64,000 nt of DNA, taken from positions 3,439,001 through 3,503,000 of the forward strand of contig NC_091871.1 in NCBI RefSeq assembly GCF_019399895.1. Direction: 5' to 3'. Numbering within the stretch: position 1 is the stretch's first letter; the number at the start of each line of letters is the position of its first letter. Below, piece after piece: positions 37,901 through 51,059 of this stretch. A model generated the notes under the pieces. It was not told where the DNA came from. It worked only from the letters and a program-made list of their open reading frames with translations, and did no database searches. This DNA is from Cardiocondyla obscurior. Its lineage: Eukaryota > Arthropoda > Insecta > Hymenoptera > Formicidae. The translations under genes were made by a program, and so were the position numbers.

Positions 37901-40900
37901 AAAACGTGTCAAATATTATTGTCCGCTGAGACCGAGGGAATCTCTTATTTCGTTGTCGGTAAGAAGATATCGAGCGATTAAAAATCGACACCTTGAGATT
38001 GTTAAAACTTTTCGCGCCGTAATACGAAGTGGCATCTCATCGAATTTGCGACCCGAGGGGAACGGCACTCGCAAAGTAAAATAAAAGAGGCGAACGGCAT
38101 ACGGTGTCCGGATCTATAGCGCATATATAAACCCGTTCAGGAAACGTGCAAAGCGGCGGCGGCCGTAATTTGCGGCGGTATCGTACTTTTCAACCGCAAA
38201 GCCACGGTCGTGTCCAAAGACTCGTCTCGGCAAGACACCGCAATTACCATATTTCTTTCTCTACGCCATGTGTACCACGATTAAATTTTATCCTAACAAA
38301 AGGAGCGTGTCGAGAAACGTCAATGGCGTCTACGTGATAAATCGGTGATAAATAAAGAGGCGGGCCGGCGTTAAAAATGAAACGTGCTAAAAACAAGCGC
38401 GTCTCGTCTCCGAAAAATTTGACAAGTAAATAGTGCCGGGGTCCCCGGTGACCATGCGGAGGCGGAGCATTCCTCTCGCCGACAGATCGCGATTAAAGAA
38501 TCTCTTAATTAATCGAACAGCGATTCTCTATTAGGTAAATTATACGTTTCTATTGCGTTCCGATTATGTGCATGATGATGAGCGTACTTCCAATTTGCGC
38601 GAACAATGACGGATGCGTTTGAAGGCCGGCATGGACTTCCTGCGACGAGTTCGCTCATACGTAACCGCGACGTGAGGCCGTCATCGCGGTTCTCGATATG
38701 CGCGCCCACGCGCGAAAGGAGGTTGTGCGGGCGCGAAATCACCCTCCCCCCGTCTTTTTTTTTTGTTTTTTTTTATACGCGCGATAAACAAAATAAAAAT
38801 ACACCGATCTCGTAAAGCCGAGCTGCCGCGATAAAACGGACACAGAAAAATCTGACGGCGGGCGCGCGCGCGCTCGCCGGATATAGCGTCACGCATACGA
38901 AGAGCTGCACGCGTGCACGTTGCGCGCTCGCGCGCGTAGGCGCCTGTATTGTTCGTCGATTTTTTATCGTGCCATTTATTTGTACCGACCTTTATTAAAC
39001 GATGAAAACTTTATTGCTAATTGCCGGGGGCGAAAAGGTTTTTATGGATGCTTGTGCCGGGGCCGCGTTTTCATTTCGATTCCGGGAGCAACTCTCTCTG
39101 CGCGCCTCTCGATCCCGCTCGCGGTAGCAAATCACGTCGCATCGGCTATCGAAAATCCCGGGTCCCCTCACTACTTTGCGAGGAGGGAAGAGGAGAGGTC
39201 AATGAAAACGTCAAAGAATTTTAATTGAGATCTTTTTGAAACGAAGAGAGTCGGACATCTCCATTTTGGGAGATTGAACCGGAGAGATAAACTGCCGGAC
39301 GGGAAGGGAGATTTATTTCAAAATTGTTTGCCCGCCTGTCCAAGCGTTTAGAAACGGTAATTAAAATAATTGCGAGCAGAGAGCGACTTTGTTCATTCGT
39401 TTTCCACACATTTCGTTAAATATCTTCTCGCTCGCTCGCATCTCGAATATTAATTTATCGTTTCCAAAACTCGCGGAGAAAACCTAAGATTAATTCAGAC
39501 ACTAAAACGACAATGAATGATTGGCGACACGAGCCGACGTAGATGCGAATCTCGTCGACAAAAAAAAAAAAAAGAAAAAAATTGGCGAACGCTGACAAGC
39601 GGGTGATTAAATGGCATTTGAAGCCAAAGTGGGAGGAATGCTTTATTTCGGTGAAACAGAAAATAACGTTTGTTTTCCAATTGTCAAACAAGGCCACGGG
39701 TAACGATCGCGCTTAATGAGGGAAACCGATCGGAGGTGGAAAATTACGTTGGTGTATTTATAGATTACGGCCTTACCGGGCCACGTGTGCGCGGCCAGAA
39801 TCGCACGAGTGCAGCAATGCAGAGCAGCGGAGAGGTGGAGGAACGCAGGGAGGCAAAAAAGAGAAAGAAGGAGAGGGAGAGCGAACGAGAGTTTTAACAG
39901 CCGACGAGGGCGCGGATTTACGATTCGAAATACGCGCGAGAAATAAACACGAAAAAATAATAACTATAAAAACCGCCGTTTCCGTGCGCGATGTTCGCTG
40001 CCGCGCGTACACGTTTCTCGATTGGCCGAAGTGATCTCGAACACGCGGGCTCGAAAATAGTAACGAATCGCGTCCCGCAGGCAATCGGGGAATTTATGTG
40101 TTTATGCAAAATATCGCTCCTGCGGCAATTACATCCGATATCGTATGTATTAATAAAGCCAAGTCGAAAAGAACGTCAATAATCTCTCTCCGTATTATTA
40201 TCCGAAAGTATCCGTCGATCCTTCCGCAGGCGATCGAGAAAACTTGACGAAATAAAATTTCGTACAAAAAAAGATAAAAAAAAAAGCAGGAAAAAGAAAA
40301 ATTTATCGATTAAAGTTGCAAGCGGACATTGATTTTACAAAAATTCACAGTCTGATACTTCTAAATATATCTAATACAATATACTTATAATAACTAGTGA
40401 CAAAAACTTGCCACCGCGGTGAATAAACTATTCAAGCTCTTAAAGCTAATTCGATGCTTATCTGACCGAAATGTGCAGATTATAAAGATCCAGGGGTCAG
40501 GATTTGCTTCAACGACTATTACTCGGAGTTTGCATTACCGCTGTGTTCCTGGTGGAAGCTTGATTCTGCCGGGTTCTTTTGCCGTCCCGTTTTTTCTCTT
40601 TCTTTTTCGCGCTTTTTATCCCGCCCTCGTTTCGCTGTATGCGAAAGATGCGCGGCTGCTCGTCAGCGAATGCACCGTAAATTATCCAGGAGAGAAAGAG
40701 AAGGAAAAGAGGCATTTAATGTTTCAGAGCGTTAAGACGATCGAGTGAAACGTACTCCGTTATTGGAAAGACAACTGTCTGTTCGCGCGTAATGCTCTCG
40801 CGGTTTGCCCGGCGCATTAGAATGAAAAACACATTAAATACATAATTCTCAAGTTGACCAGGAAATTGATATATATTTTTTTTTGCGCAAAAAAAAAGAA

Positions 40901-41137
40901 AAAAAAATTAAAATTAAAAATTTATGTATCAACGTGTTTTTTTAGTAACTACCATTTTTAAAAACTTCAGGTTATTAAAATTATATCGATTATTTCATTA
41001 TCTCTTCCGCAGATCAACACACAACGATAAGGTTCAATAAGAGCTTATTTATAGTTTTAGCAATCTACATCTATGATGGAAAAATGTAAAATTTATAACG
41101 GATATGCGCATTTTATGCATGCATTATTTCGCGATTA

Positions 41138-41167
41138 AATCCGACACTTATTTAATCCGACACTCAT
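41138..41167. repeat. Tandem duplication, 16-bp period
   Basis: AATCCGACACTTAT is followed 16 bp later by AATCCGACACTCAT, with one mismatch. It is a short local duplication in an AT-rich stretch. Confidence 0.9.
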
Positions 41168-41957
41168 TAACATCGTGGTATATAAATCTCCATTCGGTAA
41201 ATTTAAAATATCGCGACCCCGGTTCTTCTACGGAGAGTAATGAATCCGATGACGCAGCGGGCATTTCCCCGATTTTTCGTGCGCGTGCCTTTTAAAAGCG
41301 AATCGACCTTCGTCGTGCGAGACGGAGAAAGAGGGGCCTCGGCCATACTAGACACGTCGGCCTCATCGAGATCGCAGCCATCGCTCGCGAGCACCGCGAG
41401 CCGTACGTTTTAATCGCCGAGGTCGTTAAGGCCCTAAAGGAGCCACGCGGTGCGAAAGAAGTCAGAGGAAGCGTTCCGCGAGGATGAAATACGGGGAACG
41501 TTGAACCCAATCAAGTGGCTGTCATAAATTTCCATCAAGCCGCGCCCCGTCCGCGGCCGCTAATGGCCGATACAAAATTGCGGGCGCAGAAAAAGGGCAG
41601 GAAAAAAGGGCCGATCCGGCGGGTAGGCGAGCGTTTTCTTTTCACCGAACCGATCTCGCGATCTCGCGACGATACCTCGATTACGTCGTCGGTAAATTCG
41701 ATAATCCAATTTCGCGATCGTCCGAAAGCTGAGGTCGACAGGATCCCCGAAAAATCCCATTCACCTCCGCTACCCCGCGTCGCTAAGTAATAAGCGGAGT
41801 TCCTCTCTTCTGCTCCTTCCATCTCTCGAATGATAATTAAGGCGAGGCGAAAATAACGTATCGCTTGACTAATGAGATTTCTCCGCGAAATATTTCTTTG
41901 AGTATTACTCAAACTTTAAACGCCAACGCGCGGTGAACGTTGAGAACGAATACTTGC

Positions 41958-41977
41958 GATAGATAGATAGATAGATA
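41958..41977. repeat. (GATA)5 microsatellite
   Basis: Five perfect GATA units (20 nt), about 190 nt upstream of the palindrome and cassette copy 1. Confidence 0.95.
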
Positions 41978-42164
41978 CACGACTACACTGTAAGAGGAAC
42001 AATGTATTTATATGCCATGGCAAAAAGATAAACGTCTTTCTTCTTATTGTCAAAACACTTGCGACGTCGTTAAAAGGCGAGTTATCGAGGATATTTACGA
42101 CGACGGTATTCCTTAAGTATCGAGTAATTTTTATACTTATATGTATATTTGATTCAAAGGCCTT

Positions 42165-42197
42165 AATAATTATAAAGGCCCGGCCTTTATAATTATT
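42165..42197. repeat. Perfect 16-bp inverted repeat with 1-nt spacer
   Basis: The arms AATAATTATAAAGGCC and GGCCTTTATAATTATT are exact reverse complements separated by a single C. The element ends 67 nt before candidate exon X copy 1 and just outside the homologous flank, so copy 2 lacks it. As DNA it is a near-palindrome that could extrude as a cruciform. As RNA it would form a tight hairpin just upstream of the acceptor. It could influence splice-site choice or simply mark an insertion breakpoint. Confidence 0.9.
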
Positions 42198-42264
42198 CTT
42201 ACTTGTATCGCAGCACGTTTAATTTTCGTCATTTTACTAATAAAATATAACTTTTTTGTTTCAG

Positions 42265-42389
42265 ATAAAAATTTAGAGGAAGACTTTCGTCGAAAGAGCA
42301 CCAGACTGACATTCCCGTTGGAGTAGCCAGTACTGAGAGGAGGAGGAGGGCCTAGGAAAGGCATCGAGCATCGGCGGAGCAACTTTTAG
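42265..42389 (+). other. Candidate exon X, copy 1 (125 nt)
   Basis: A T-rich tract ending in TTTTTTGTTTCAG precedes the block, and the donor GTAAGCAT follows it. The 125-nt length is identical to the paralogous block at 57639-57763, with about 100 of 125 positions matching. Read with the first two bases completing a split codon, it gives Glu-Asp-Phe-Arg-Arg-Lys-Ser-Thr early on, then hits TAG around codon 19. It then reads Arg-Gly-Gly-Gly-Gly-Pro-Arg-Lys-Gly-Ile-Glu-His and ends exactly on TAG at the donor. The matching frame in copy 2 is open throughout. So this copy is either non-coding, a premature-stop (poison) exon, or a decayed coding exon. I do not recognise the peptide. Splice-site confidence is fair; function is unknown. 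Confidence 0.5.
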
Positions 42390-42510
42390 GTAAGCATAAA
42401 TTTTTTTAAATAAAATCTTTATTAAAAAAAAACTTTTACCTTTTTTTTATTAATTTTATTAACTAATATACTGGCATGTCTACATTAAAATTTTCCATTT
42501 TATGTTACAG
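42390..42510 (+). other. Candidate short intron between X and Z, copy 1
   Basis: This 121-nt AT-rich spacer starts GTAAGCATAAA and ends TTTTATGTTACAG. It has an internal ACTAATA (near 42463) that resembles a branch-point sequence about 40 nt before the acceptor. Its counterpart at 58223-58339 is about 95% identical over 117 aligned positions, with six substitutions and two small gaps. This is a higher match than in the flanking exon-like blocks. Confidence 0.5.
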
Positions 42511-42554
42511 TAATCAGCAAAATTCTACAACTCCGTTGAATTTCATGCAGATTG
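42511..42554 (+). other. Candidate micro-exon Z, copy 1 (44 nt)
   Basis: The acceptor TTATGTTACAG precedes this block and a near-consensus donor, ATTG|GTAAGTCG, follows. The block at 58340-58383 is the same length and matches at 37 of 44 positions. If X is spliced to Z, the frame leaving X through AG|T continues as Asn-Gln-Gln-Asn-Ser-Thr-Thr-Pro-Leu-Asn-Phe-Met-Gln-Ile. That frame has a TGA upstream within X. In this frame four of the seven differences from copy 2 fall at third codon positions and two codons plus a Leu codon change silently. This is weak support for coding. The peptide family is not recognised. Confidence 0.5.
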
Positions 42555-44589
42555 GTAAGTCGCATGATTTTTCTTTCTTTTTCGTAGTTTGTAATTAGAA
42601 TCTCATAAAAAATAGCGCCCGCTACGTGCGCGCATGGTTTCTTCTAGTATTTAAAAAATTACGTCCGGTGATAACGCGTTTTATACATAGATATCGTGCG
42701 CGGATAATACCCTTTAATCGTCTCGTCTGTATTAAAGGCAGTAATATAAAATTTGTCGCGGGAACACGTAGATAGGGTAATCGCTCCGATCGCCTGTATC
42801 TTTAATAACAAAAGTTTCTAAGCCGCTCTCGAAGAGTCGCGACACCCCGCCGCACGCATACAACTTTCCTTCGATCGAGCTGTCAATCGTCGCGCATTAA
42901 AGTAGAACGCTACACGTACTATTTAGAAAACATTCGGCGTCGTCGAATCGATCGAGGCGCGCTACTCGATCCGTGAGAAATCGTCCGTCGTATCTGCGCG
43001 TAATAATCGCCGTGATTGAAACCGAGCCGAGTAAATAAATTATCGAAGAGGGAACGGCACAACGATTCCTATAAATAAAGGATAAAGTTAAAAAAGATTT
43101 TCTCCAAAAATCTTAATACCGCTTTCCCATTGTCCCGACGGCAATTAATCATCCGCGTTTGGCACAAACGCTCGCCCGATCGGGGCCGCGGTTTTCTCAC
43201 CTTCTCGGTTTACAAACCGATAATCGGCCGATCTCGGAATAGGTAAGAAGAGCGATGAATGAAAAGGCCTCTTTCATCCCGTAAAAAAAAAAAAAAATTT
43301 TCCATAGCGCCTAGTTGTTGCTATATTATGTATATACTTGTCGCGATAAGTTATCGCATCTCGCCGTACGATAGCGTCGTGTTTTTGAGCCTAACAGGCG
43401 TGTAAGGACTTGATGCAGAATGCGCGCGCTCGTCCGGGCGCTCGCGCGCGTGTTTCTATAGGACGCTTATACAGCCGTAGAACATATTGAAACGCGTCGT
43501 TGGGGGCAGATGCGTCCGATGATATATTAACGCCAACTGCGCGCGCGCTCGATATATAATACGAGCGGGTTGCGCTCTCGCGCTCGCACGCACTCACGCA
43601 CGCGAGCGAGCACGCATGTATCACGCGGTGTGTACAACCATGACCTCCTCCTCCTCCCCCGGCTCGTCACACATACCAGCGCAAGCCGCGCCCGCGCGCG
43701 CGAATAAATTATAGAATTATTGTTTTATCGCGGTGCTCGCATATAGATACGATATATTTTCGACCCTCGCGAATTGTCGCGCCTCCCTCGAGGGCCGCCC
43801 GGCCCTCGCCCTCCCCTCCCTCCCCCATCGCCAATTCCCAGCCTCACGCTGTCGTTTGTCCTCCTTCCACCGCCGCCTCATCCCCAGTTTTTTTTTCTCC
43901 GACACCGTGTAGATAATAAATCGCCAAGGCGGCACGCCAAATTAATATCGTAAATTCGTTACGAGGCGCGATACCGCGGCTTTCGTACGGAGAGCACCGA
44001 AGCGGGGGAGGGAGGGGAAGACCCAGAGCGAGGCGGAACAAGGGGGGGAGGGTAGGGAGACGCGATGGTCGGGGGACGGAGGGTAAAACATTCGCGACCG
44101 CGGTGTAATATTAAAAACAGGCGCGAAACGGCGCGCGCGAGAACCCGGATGAAAAATAAGCGTGGTAATATTCCGCGGGCCCTCCTCCTGCATACCCTGC
44201 ACCCTCCCCCTCCTCCTTCGGCTGCCAACCCCTACCGATATTCGTTCGCAATTAATTGTTTGCCGCGCGAGCAATCCCACTTCGCGGCACCGAATATAAT
44301 TACCTACCTAAATCATCGGTCAATTGCGAGATATCTATAAGCGCGGGCGCGCGAAAGTATTCGCGATAATCGCGTTCGTTTTAACATACGACGCGCGCTT
44401 TTTATGCGTCCCCGGCCACCGCGATCGCCTATATAAATTTTTAATACGTTGGGCAATTTTTGACCGTGCCCGCCCTTGATTAACGGCCGCGCCGTCGCGT
44501 AATTAAAATATCTAATTCGGACGGGTTAGATGACCGTGCGAGTTAACGTCGCGCAACGTTAATTATGTCACCGGGAGCCACGTAGCTGA

Positions 44590-44610
44590 TTTTATTTTAT
44601 TTTATTTTAA
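44590..44610. repeat. (TTTTA)4 microsatellite
   Basis: Four TTTTA units, then an A/T-rich stretch with TTTTTTTTTCC. Confidence 0.9.
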
Positions 44611-46163
44611 TTCATTAATTTTTTTTTCCGCGATATTTGTATATGCGATTATTATAATTAATCTTCGTGTAATAACCTTATCTAAAATAAAAGTGGCGAA
44701 TTTAAAATCGCGCCGTAAAATAAAAAAAAAGAAAAAAAAAGAGAAGTCGTAAATTGTGGAAATGTAAATGGCGTCTATATATCACAGACAGTCGTAAACG
44801 AAATACAATAAAAAGATTCAAAACTCTTGTTTTTCCCGAATGTTAATTCGTGTCGTAATTACTGTCGAGCATAAGACGCGAATGATAAATCACTCTCACA
44901 GTCGGAGCCTGACCTGGCTTAATTCTGTATATCGTGCGGTACATTTTATCAGCTTATCGCTAAATCGAAAGGTTCTTGATAACGGCGCGCTGTTTAGTCT
45001 TACCGGCGTCCGTAGTTAAAATTCTTTCGGTTAAAGTGTCAAGCGCGACAAACCAGCGTTATCTGAAAGAGGCATTGAGTCACGTTACAGATACACCGAG
45101 TGAACGAATGCTCAATGACTCTCGGGTATCGCCGGCTATACTATTAGCACTCCACTTCGCGACGATGTGATTATCTGTATAATTATTCGACTAAGCAGCT
45201 GGGGAATTGTAAGATACTCGTAATCGCGCGCGTACGCATACGCTGATAACATCCATGACTCGTGCACGGCAATTGCGTCGGCTTGTCCGATACAAAAGAG
45301 TACAGCGCACGCAAAATTAACAGCCGTAAAATGTTAAAAAAGAAAAAAAAAGAGAAAAAAAAAGATACCATATTGTTGTGTTTTTTTTTATGCGCAACAA
45401 TCCTTTACTTAATTTTATCAAAATTAAGTAGCGTGACTTGACGCACGCGAAAACATACAGAGTGTCTTAGAAACTCGATTCGTTTCTTTAAATGTCGACG
45501 CTGCGGTATGAAAGACAAGTCCGTAAGAATAATTTATCGACTTTAATTCTTCACGATAAACACGATCAATTATCGAATAAACATATTTCAGTTTTCGTTT
45601 CAGATTTATTGGCACGCAATTATTATTCCACTCTATCGCTATTATGTAACATAATTAATTATTTCGTACAATATTTATTTATTCAGCAAACATTTAATTG
45701 ACGCTCGAGACTGTCTTTCTTATCGGAACACAGCCGAATTGATTCGGGAAATCATTCCGTATTTCTCGATTAGGAAAATCTTGGAGCTTACGCGCGTAAA
45801 TTCTCTTTTGCCTCTCATTACGCCGTTCGTATAAATTGAGGAATCGTCCCGACTGAATTGCTAAACAATTGCACAATTATATCACGCACGAATTTGCATG
45901 GTTTTTTCTCGAAACACAGCACATCCATCATCGGGCCCCTACTTGCGAGCGTTCCGCACGTCGAGCGTCTTATCTCGATTCGAGGGGAGAGACGGCGAGA
46001 GAGAAAGAGAAAGAGCCCCGCTAAACGCTCCTTCGTGCACGCGTAACATGTACAAGTACGAGACAAACGATGCAACGACGCCCATAAATTCGGACGAGTG
46101 TGTATATAACACGCGGCCTCGTAATAAGTTGCGTTCACATTCGTTTCCTCGCGCGCATAAATA

Positions 46164-46183
46164 CGGCCGGCCGGCCGGACCGG
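46164..46183. repeat. (CGGC)n palindromic run
   Basis: CGGCCGGCCGGCCGGACCGG is a self-complementary CCGG-periodic stretch that could form a hairpin or dimer. Confidence 0.9.
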
Positions 46184-48699
46184 TCGCGCTGCGCTATTAC
46201 GCGCGTATAAATTCAAATAAGTTATTATAAGTGTAATTTGTAGGGTTGACGCCGCAGCAGCCACCGAGCTTCTCGCTCTAAGGTATCCCGCGCGTACCGA
46301 GGAATATATTTTAATAATTCGGAATACATTAAAGTTTATCGGTCGCTCTCCCGGCCACCGGCGTGGTTTCCGCTACGCTCGGGCGGACGTCGGGCGGCCT
46401 AAACACCGGCCTAAATACAAGTCGGTGGATCCATTCGGTTCCGTTTCGGCGGAATAATTACGAGTCAGCGTGACGAGATGCTTCGTCGTACGTACGCGGA
46501 AGAAAATGACGCGACAAGTCGCGTCGAGAAGAATGTGTATTCCGAAGCGCCGTGACATCTGCATGGGGGTTTCTACCTGTCCCAATTTAATATTTAATCG
46601 AGAAACGAGAACTCCCGGTCCCCTTTTCCCTTCCTAGGTGTAAGAACAAATTTATTACGATGCTAAAAATATATATTATTCATAAATGACATATAATTTA
46701 AATGGTTATTTTTTTATTGTTCTTTTCCGGTTTCTTTTTTTTTTGGAGTTTTTTTTTAATTCGCTGAAGCAGGCATTAAAATTTTTTTTACGTTTCGCTA
46801 TCGCGAGTAAAATGTAAAAAATTCCTCGTAATATTGTAATATTTTTCCATGATATTTAGTCTGAATAATTATCCGGGCGAACTAGAGACAAATATAATTT
46901 ATATAAATATTACCTGCGACGTGACGTGGAATGTTTCATACGGTTTAATAGCATTTTTTCTCTCTCTCTCTTCTTCCTTTTCGGCAAGTAACCGTAAAAT
47001 TAATTTGTTTACTATTACGGAGGAAGCTTGGATATGCGTCCAAGGGATAAGAGTTCCTGTTAATAAATCGCCGTTGCTTAAATTGTAGCTAGTTTCGTAG
47101 TCGAAGCTATTTACATTTTAAAATCATTATCCCGATATATGTTATTTCATATTATTCAACGTGGACGATTCTACTTAAATAACCGTCTTTTTTTTTCTCA
47201 CAGCGTAGAACTGTTTAAAATATGGATGCGGTTACAGCGCGGCCCCAAATTATAATAAATTAGTCTTTGAAACCGCGAGATGAACATACGCATAATATAT
47301 CGCAGGGTAATGCGTAAACCGCATAGTTATGGTAATCGATACACTCCGTGAAACGCATGCTCGGATGACGAAATTGCTGAAGAATGCGCCCCGCACTCGT
47401 TCCTCGACGCTCGCCGTTATGTAATACAATTTATTTTAACGCGATCTGGATTCTAATTATTACAAGCCACGCCGATCCGGCTCGATATTTAATCCCTTGA
47501 CCGCGCGTAGTTTTCGATTTGCATTCTGCGAGATCCGCGGTAGCCGGTAATTCGAGGGAGGCTCGGGCTAACTATTCGCCCGCAGAAACGATCCGGGAGT
47601 ATTTCCAACTCGGCGGTTCTTCGCGATGCATTACGCATAAATATCGCGTTATTCATTTAAATGACCCGGGGCTCAATAAAATAAAATATTACGCGGATAT
47701 GTAAAACTACCTAACCGATGCGAAAGAAAGATTTAGGTCGACTTAGCGCGCAGCTTCCCCGATTGCAAATGAGGGAAATGGAATAACGGTGAAATATTCC
47801 TACTAAAGTGTAAAATGAATCACGACTGACATTTTACGGCCTAAAGACGTCAGAAAAAAAAAAGAAAAAGACGCCTGGCTATAGCCTTATTTTAATTTTA
47901 AAATTTCTGTTGTTGGACTATGGACCATGACCTACGCTCTAGATAAGTGTGTTGAGAATTCAATGAATAAGATAAAAGTATACTATCTGGCAAAAAGAAA
48001 CGTGTACGTTCGCGCGCTTCGGAGTTCGTCTACGAAAATCCGGGATGATTATACAGCTTAAAAAAAAATTAATTCGCCATAAATTAATTTATACGCGAAC
48101 AACCGTCGTCGCGTCGTTACTCTCTTTCTCTCTTCTCGATTAATATCTGTTTCGCGCCAGTCCGTTTCCTCGAAGTCGTTTCTCACTTTTGGCACACGCT
48201 ACGCACAAAATTTTCGTCGCCGGTCGTTAGGCCACGTCAGTTACACGCTATCCATTACGGTATCCATAAATGGCGCTCTCTTCCACTACGCTCCACATAG
48301 CGACGATCTAGATTACATCCAGCGTCGGTTGGTATTTATCGTGCGGGTTGTATCGCCGATTCTCGTCCACGGTTAGGGGGGGGCGGAGGGGGGTTGAAGA
48401 GGGTCACGGAAAGAGCGGAGGAGGGGGGGACATAAAAAGTCATGAGGGGAGCGGAAAGAGGGAAAGGGGGAGAAGCGGGGGAGACGAGCCGTGACAGAGA
48501 GACGGGGACGAAGACGAAGCGGCGGCGTGCTCGACCGAAAAGTTTGCCTAACGGTAAAGCGATGAGTTAACGTTAATATATTCCGTCGGAAAGTTTTTAT
48601 AATATTCCCGGGCATTGTCTGCCGCGGAACAATAAAACCGCTGTTCCCGTTTACGACGGACGATTTTTCAACGAGTCGCAGAAACGAGTGGGAGCCACC

Positions 48700-48885
48700 G
48701 CGGCGAGGAGAAGAGCGGAGGAGAAAGGAGAGAAAGAGAGAGAGGCCGGGAGGGAAGAAGAGCACGGGGAAAAAGAGAAGGGAGGTTTAAAGATACATGT
48801 TCAGTTTTGCTCTCGGCGTAGTAGGTGTCGTTTATGATGGCAGAACGAGAGAAAGAGAGAGGGGAAAGGGTGGAGGGTACTCTAG
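48700..48885. promoter_or_regulatory. GAGAG-rich cluster with an ATGGC motif
   Basis: Two GAGA-rich stretches (about 48718-48780 and 48845-48880) flank the motif TGATGGCAGAACGAGA (48835-48850). GAGAG is the core recognised by the insect GAGA factor, and GCCAT, the complement of ATGGC, is the core of the Pleiohomeotic site. Their combination is typical of Drosophila Polycomb response elements. Its use in this species is an inference. Confidence 0.25.
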
Positions 48886-51059
48886 GAATATCAAGAACAA
48901 AAGCGTTCTGTACAATTACTTTAATATCAAATTATAAGAGATAAGAAGATATAATAACGACGGACTTAGAAGTGCACTAAGCTCTAAGCTCGTAAAGTTC
49001 CAGTTTATCAGTCTGCTAATGCTCGATTGAGGTCAGCGGCAAATTTGTACTATAAATCGGATTTTTTTCCTTTTTTTTCTTTTTTTTTTTAATTACATTT
49101 GTCGTTTTAATTAAAAAAAAATATAATAAATGTAAGAAAGCGGTCTCTCGTCCTGTATTTTTTAAAAAGGAAGAACTCGAACGCTGGCTCCGTGTAAGTC
49201 AAGTACGATTGTTCGGTGTGAACTATCCGAGGTAGAAGAAGTCGGACGTTCGACGGGTAACATAAGGAAAAATGCAAACTGGTCATATCGCCTGCCACCT
49301 AAGCGCGACTTCCGACACACCCTGATGCATGTAGATGTATATCTCTTTTTACACAGTTCGCTGCGCCATTTAACATATCCATCCGCCTTTATTGTTGCTC
49401 ATTCGTGCTTTGTGCACGTTCACTCGGAACTCTTGAGGGACCCGGCGCAGTCCCGGAGCGCCCGACAAGCGCGCTCTTTTCCTTCTTTCCCGTAGCCGCG
49501 CAACGGCGTGCAACATCCGCGATAGATACAAATCCGCGAGCGAGAGGAGAGGAGCCGCGAGACACGGCCGGGGAGACGGCGTAAAAAGATTAATTTCTCG
49601 GAATTTCTACCAGCGTGGGGGTTACGCGGGGGTTGAAAGTGGGGCCGTGAGAGATGAGGGGAAGGCGGGGGAGGAAAAAAAAATGAGGCGGAGAGGAACG
49701 GAAGACCGACAGCGATGCAGAAGAGAAAGAACGGGTGGAAACGGAGGGGAGTTGAAAAGTTTGCGAGACTCCTCTTCTTTTTTTCTTGCCGAGCCCCGCT
49801 GCTCGTTGTTAACCTATCCGCGGCGCTACGGAGAGGGCCGAGGGGTGCTCGGTGCCGGCACGGGGGTGCCCGGGTTTCGTTTGATATTGTGTTGAATCGA
49901 GGAGTGGCTGTGCTGCTGCGCGAGGCCGGCGGCAGAAGGAATTAAAAGTAAACACGCAGAGGCTCACGCGTTCCTCCACGCGGGTTAGAGTAATTACGAG
50001 TCGCGCCAGCTGCCGCGGAGTTTAAATTATAGAAATTACAAAACGCCCTCGCTCACCCCCCCTTTCCCTTCCCCTCGCCCCTCCGGAGGCCCCGCGCCCA
50101 ACCTCCCATGTCGGCCCACGGCCGCACGCGTTTCTTTTTCCGGGAAACGACGTTTCGTTTTTACAGCCGGTGCATTATATACATATACAACACGCTGGGC
50201 GGTTCAAAGCTCGCGAGTCGGATCGAGATGCGATCGCGGGACGATGAACGGCGCGGCATCGCGGGACGCTAAGCAAGCAGATCAGGCGGCGATTACCGAG
50301 AATCGGGAAATCTTGGCTTTGATTTTTGCAGACGATAGCCCGCGGAACTAGTAACGAGTGATTGTAATAAGACCGCGGTCTATAATCTCGGGGATTCTCC
50401 GGTGCATCTATTAACGCAACGTTCGTTAGTTCCGTACTGTTATTGCGTATTATAGTTCACTGAATTTTAAATCGAGGAAGCGGCAACCAGCCGTGGTCAG
50501 TTAATCAAGACACGCAATATTATTGACGTAACGGAGCCACACCTTCGACGCCGATAAGCCTTGTTGTTTAGTTTCTTTTTTTTTTCTTTTTTTTCCCCTC
50601 GGAATATCAAAAGCATAACTAATTAAGGAAAATTACAAAGATTTGTAGTTTAACGCTTTTAATAAAAGCTGTTACACGCGATGTAACGCATACGCGGAGC
50701 GTGCGTCATTCGCGATTGATATCGCGCTTCGCGATCAGCCGAAAAAGAAAAAAAAAAAAGAAGCGCCTCGCGACCGGAAGCGGCCGGTCAGACGGATCCA
50801 AAACGTATTAAAGAAAGGCAGCAAGAAGTCGACTGCGCTCGCTTTTTCCTTCCGTTCTACCAGCGCAGGTGAATCGGGAGAACGAGGCCGCGGCAGGTAA
50901 CTCAGGTTGCCGCGAACGTAACGAAATAACGCGCGGTGGAATTCCTCGAGGCTGCCACTAATGCCACATCGGCCTCTCTTTGTCTTGCGGTGCCATCATT
51001 TTTCTCCGGTAATATATTTTATTGCTACCTCGGTCTCGCTCGCACCGTCCTCGCCGCCG

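Larger units (their letters stand above)
34901..42150. other. No gene seen: alternating AT-rich and purine/pyrimidine islands
   Basis: AT-rich stretches lie at 35040-35400 and 40240-41210. GA-rich at 36190-36300 is followed by CT-rich at 36350-36430. CT-rich 36960-37040 is followed by GA-rich 37140-37270. A possible acceptor TTTCTTTCAG at 37526 and donor CCCC|GTGAGT at 37576 bracket 49 nt, with a weak last exon base. I do not call this an exon. Confidence 0.55.
42209..42572 (+). repeat. Cassette copy 1: duplicated two-exon-like block
   Basis: This block matches the one at 57579-58401. It consists of an upstream flank (42209-42264), a 125-nt exon-like X block, a 121-nt intron-like spacer, a 44-nt exon-like Z block, and an 18-nt downstream identity beginning with the Z donor. 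The flank matches copy 2 at about 52 of 56 positions, and the spacer matches at about 111 of 117 aligned positions with two small gaps. The block sits in an AT-rich island inside GC-richer DNA. The sequence shows a segmental duplication in the same orientation. That X and Z are real exons is inferred from splice signals retained in both copies. An old transposable element with spliced structure is an alternative. Confidence 0.8.
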
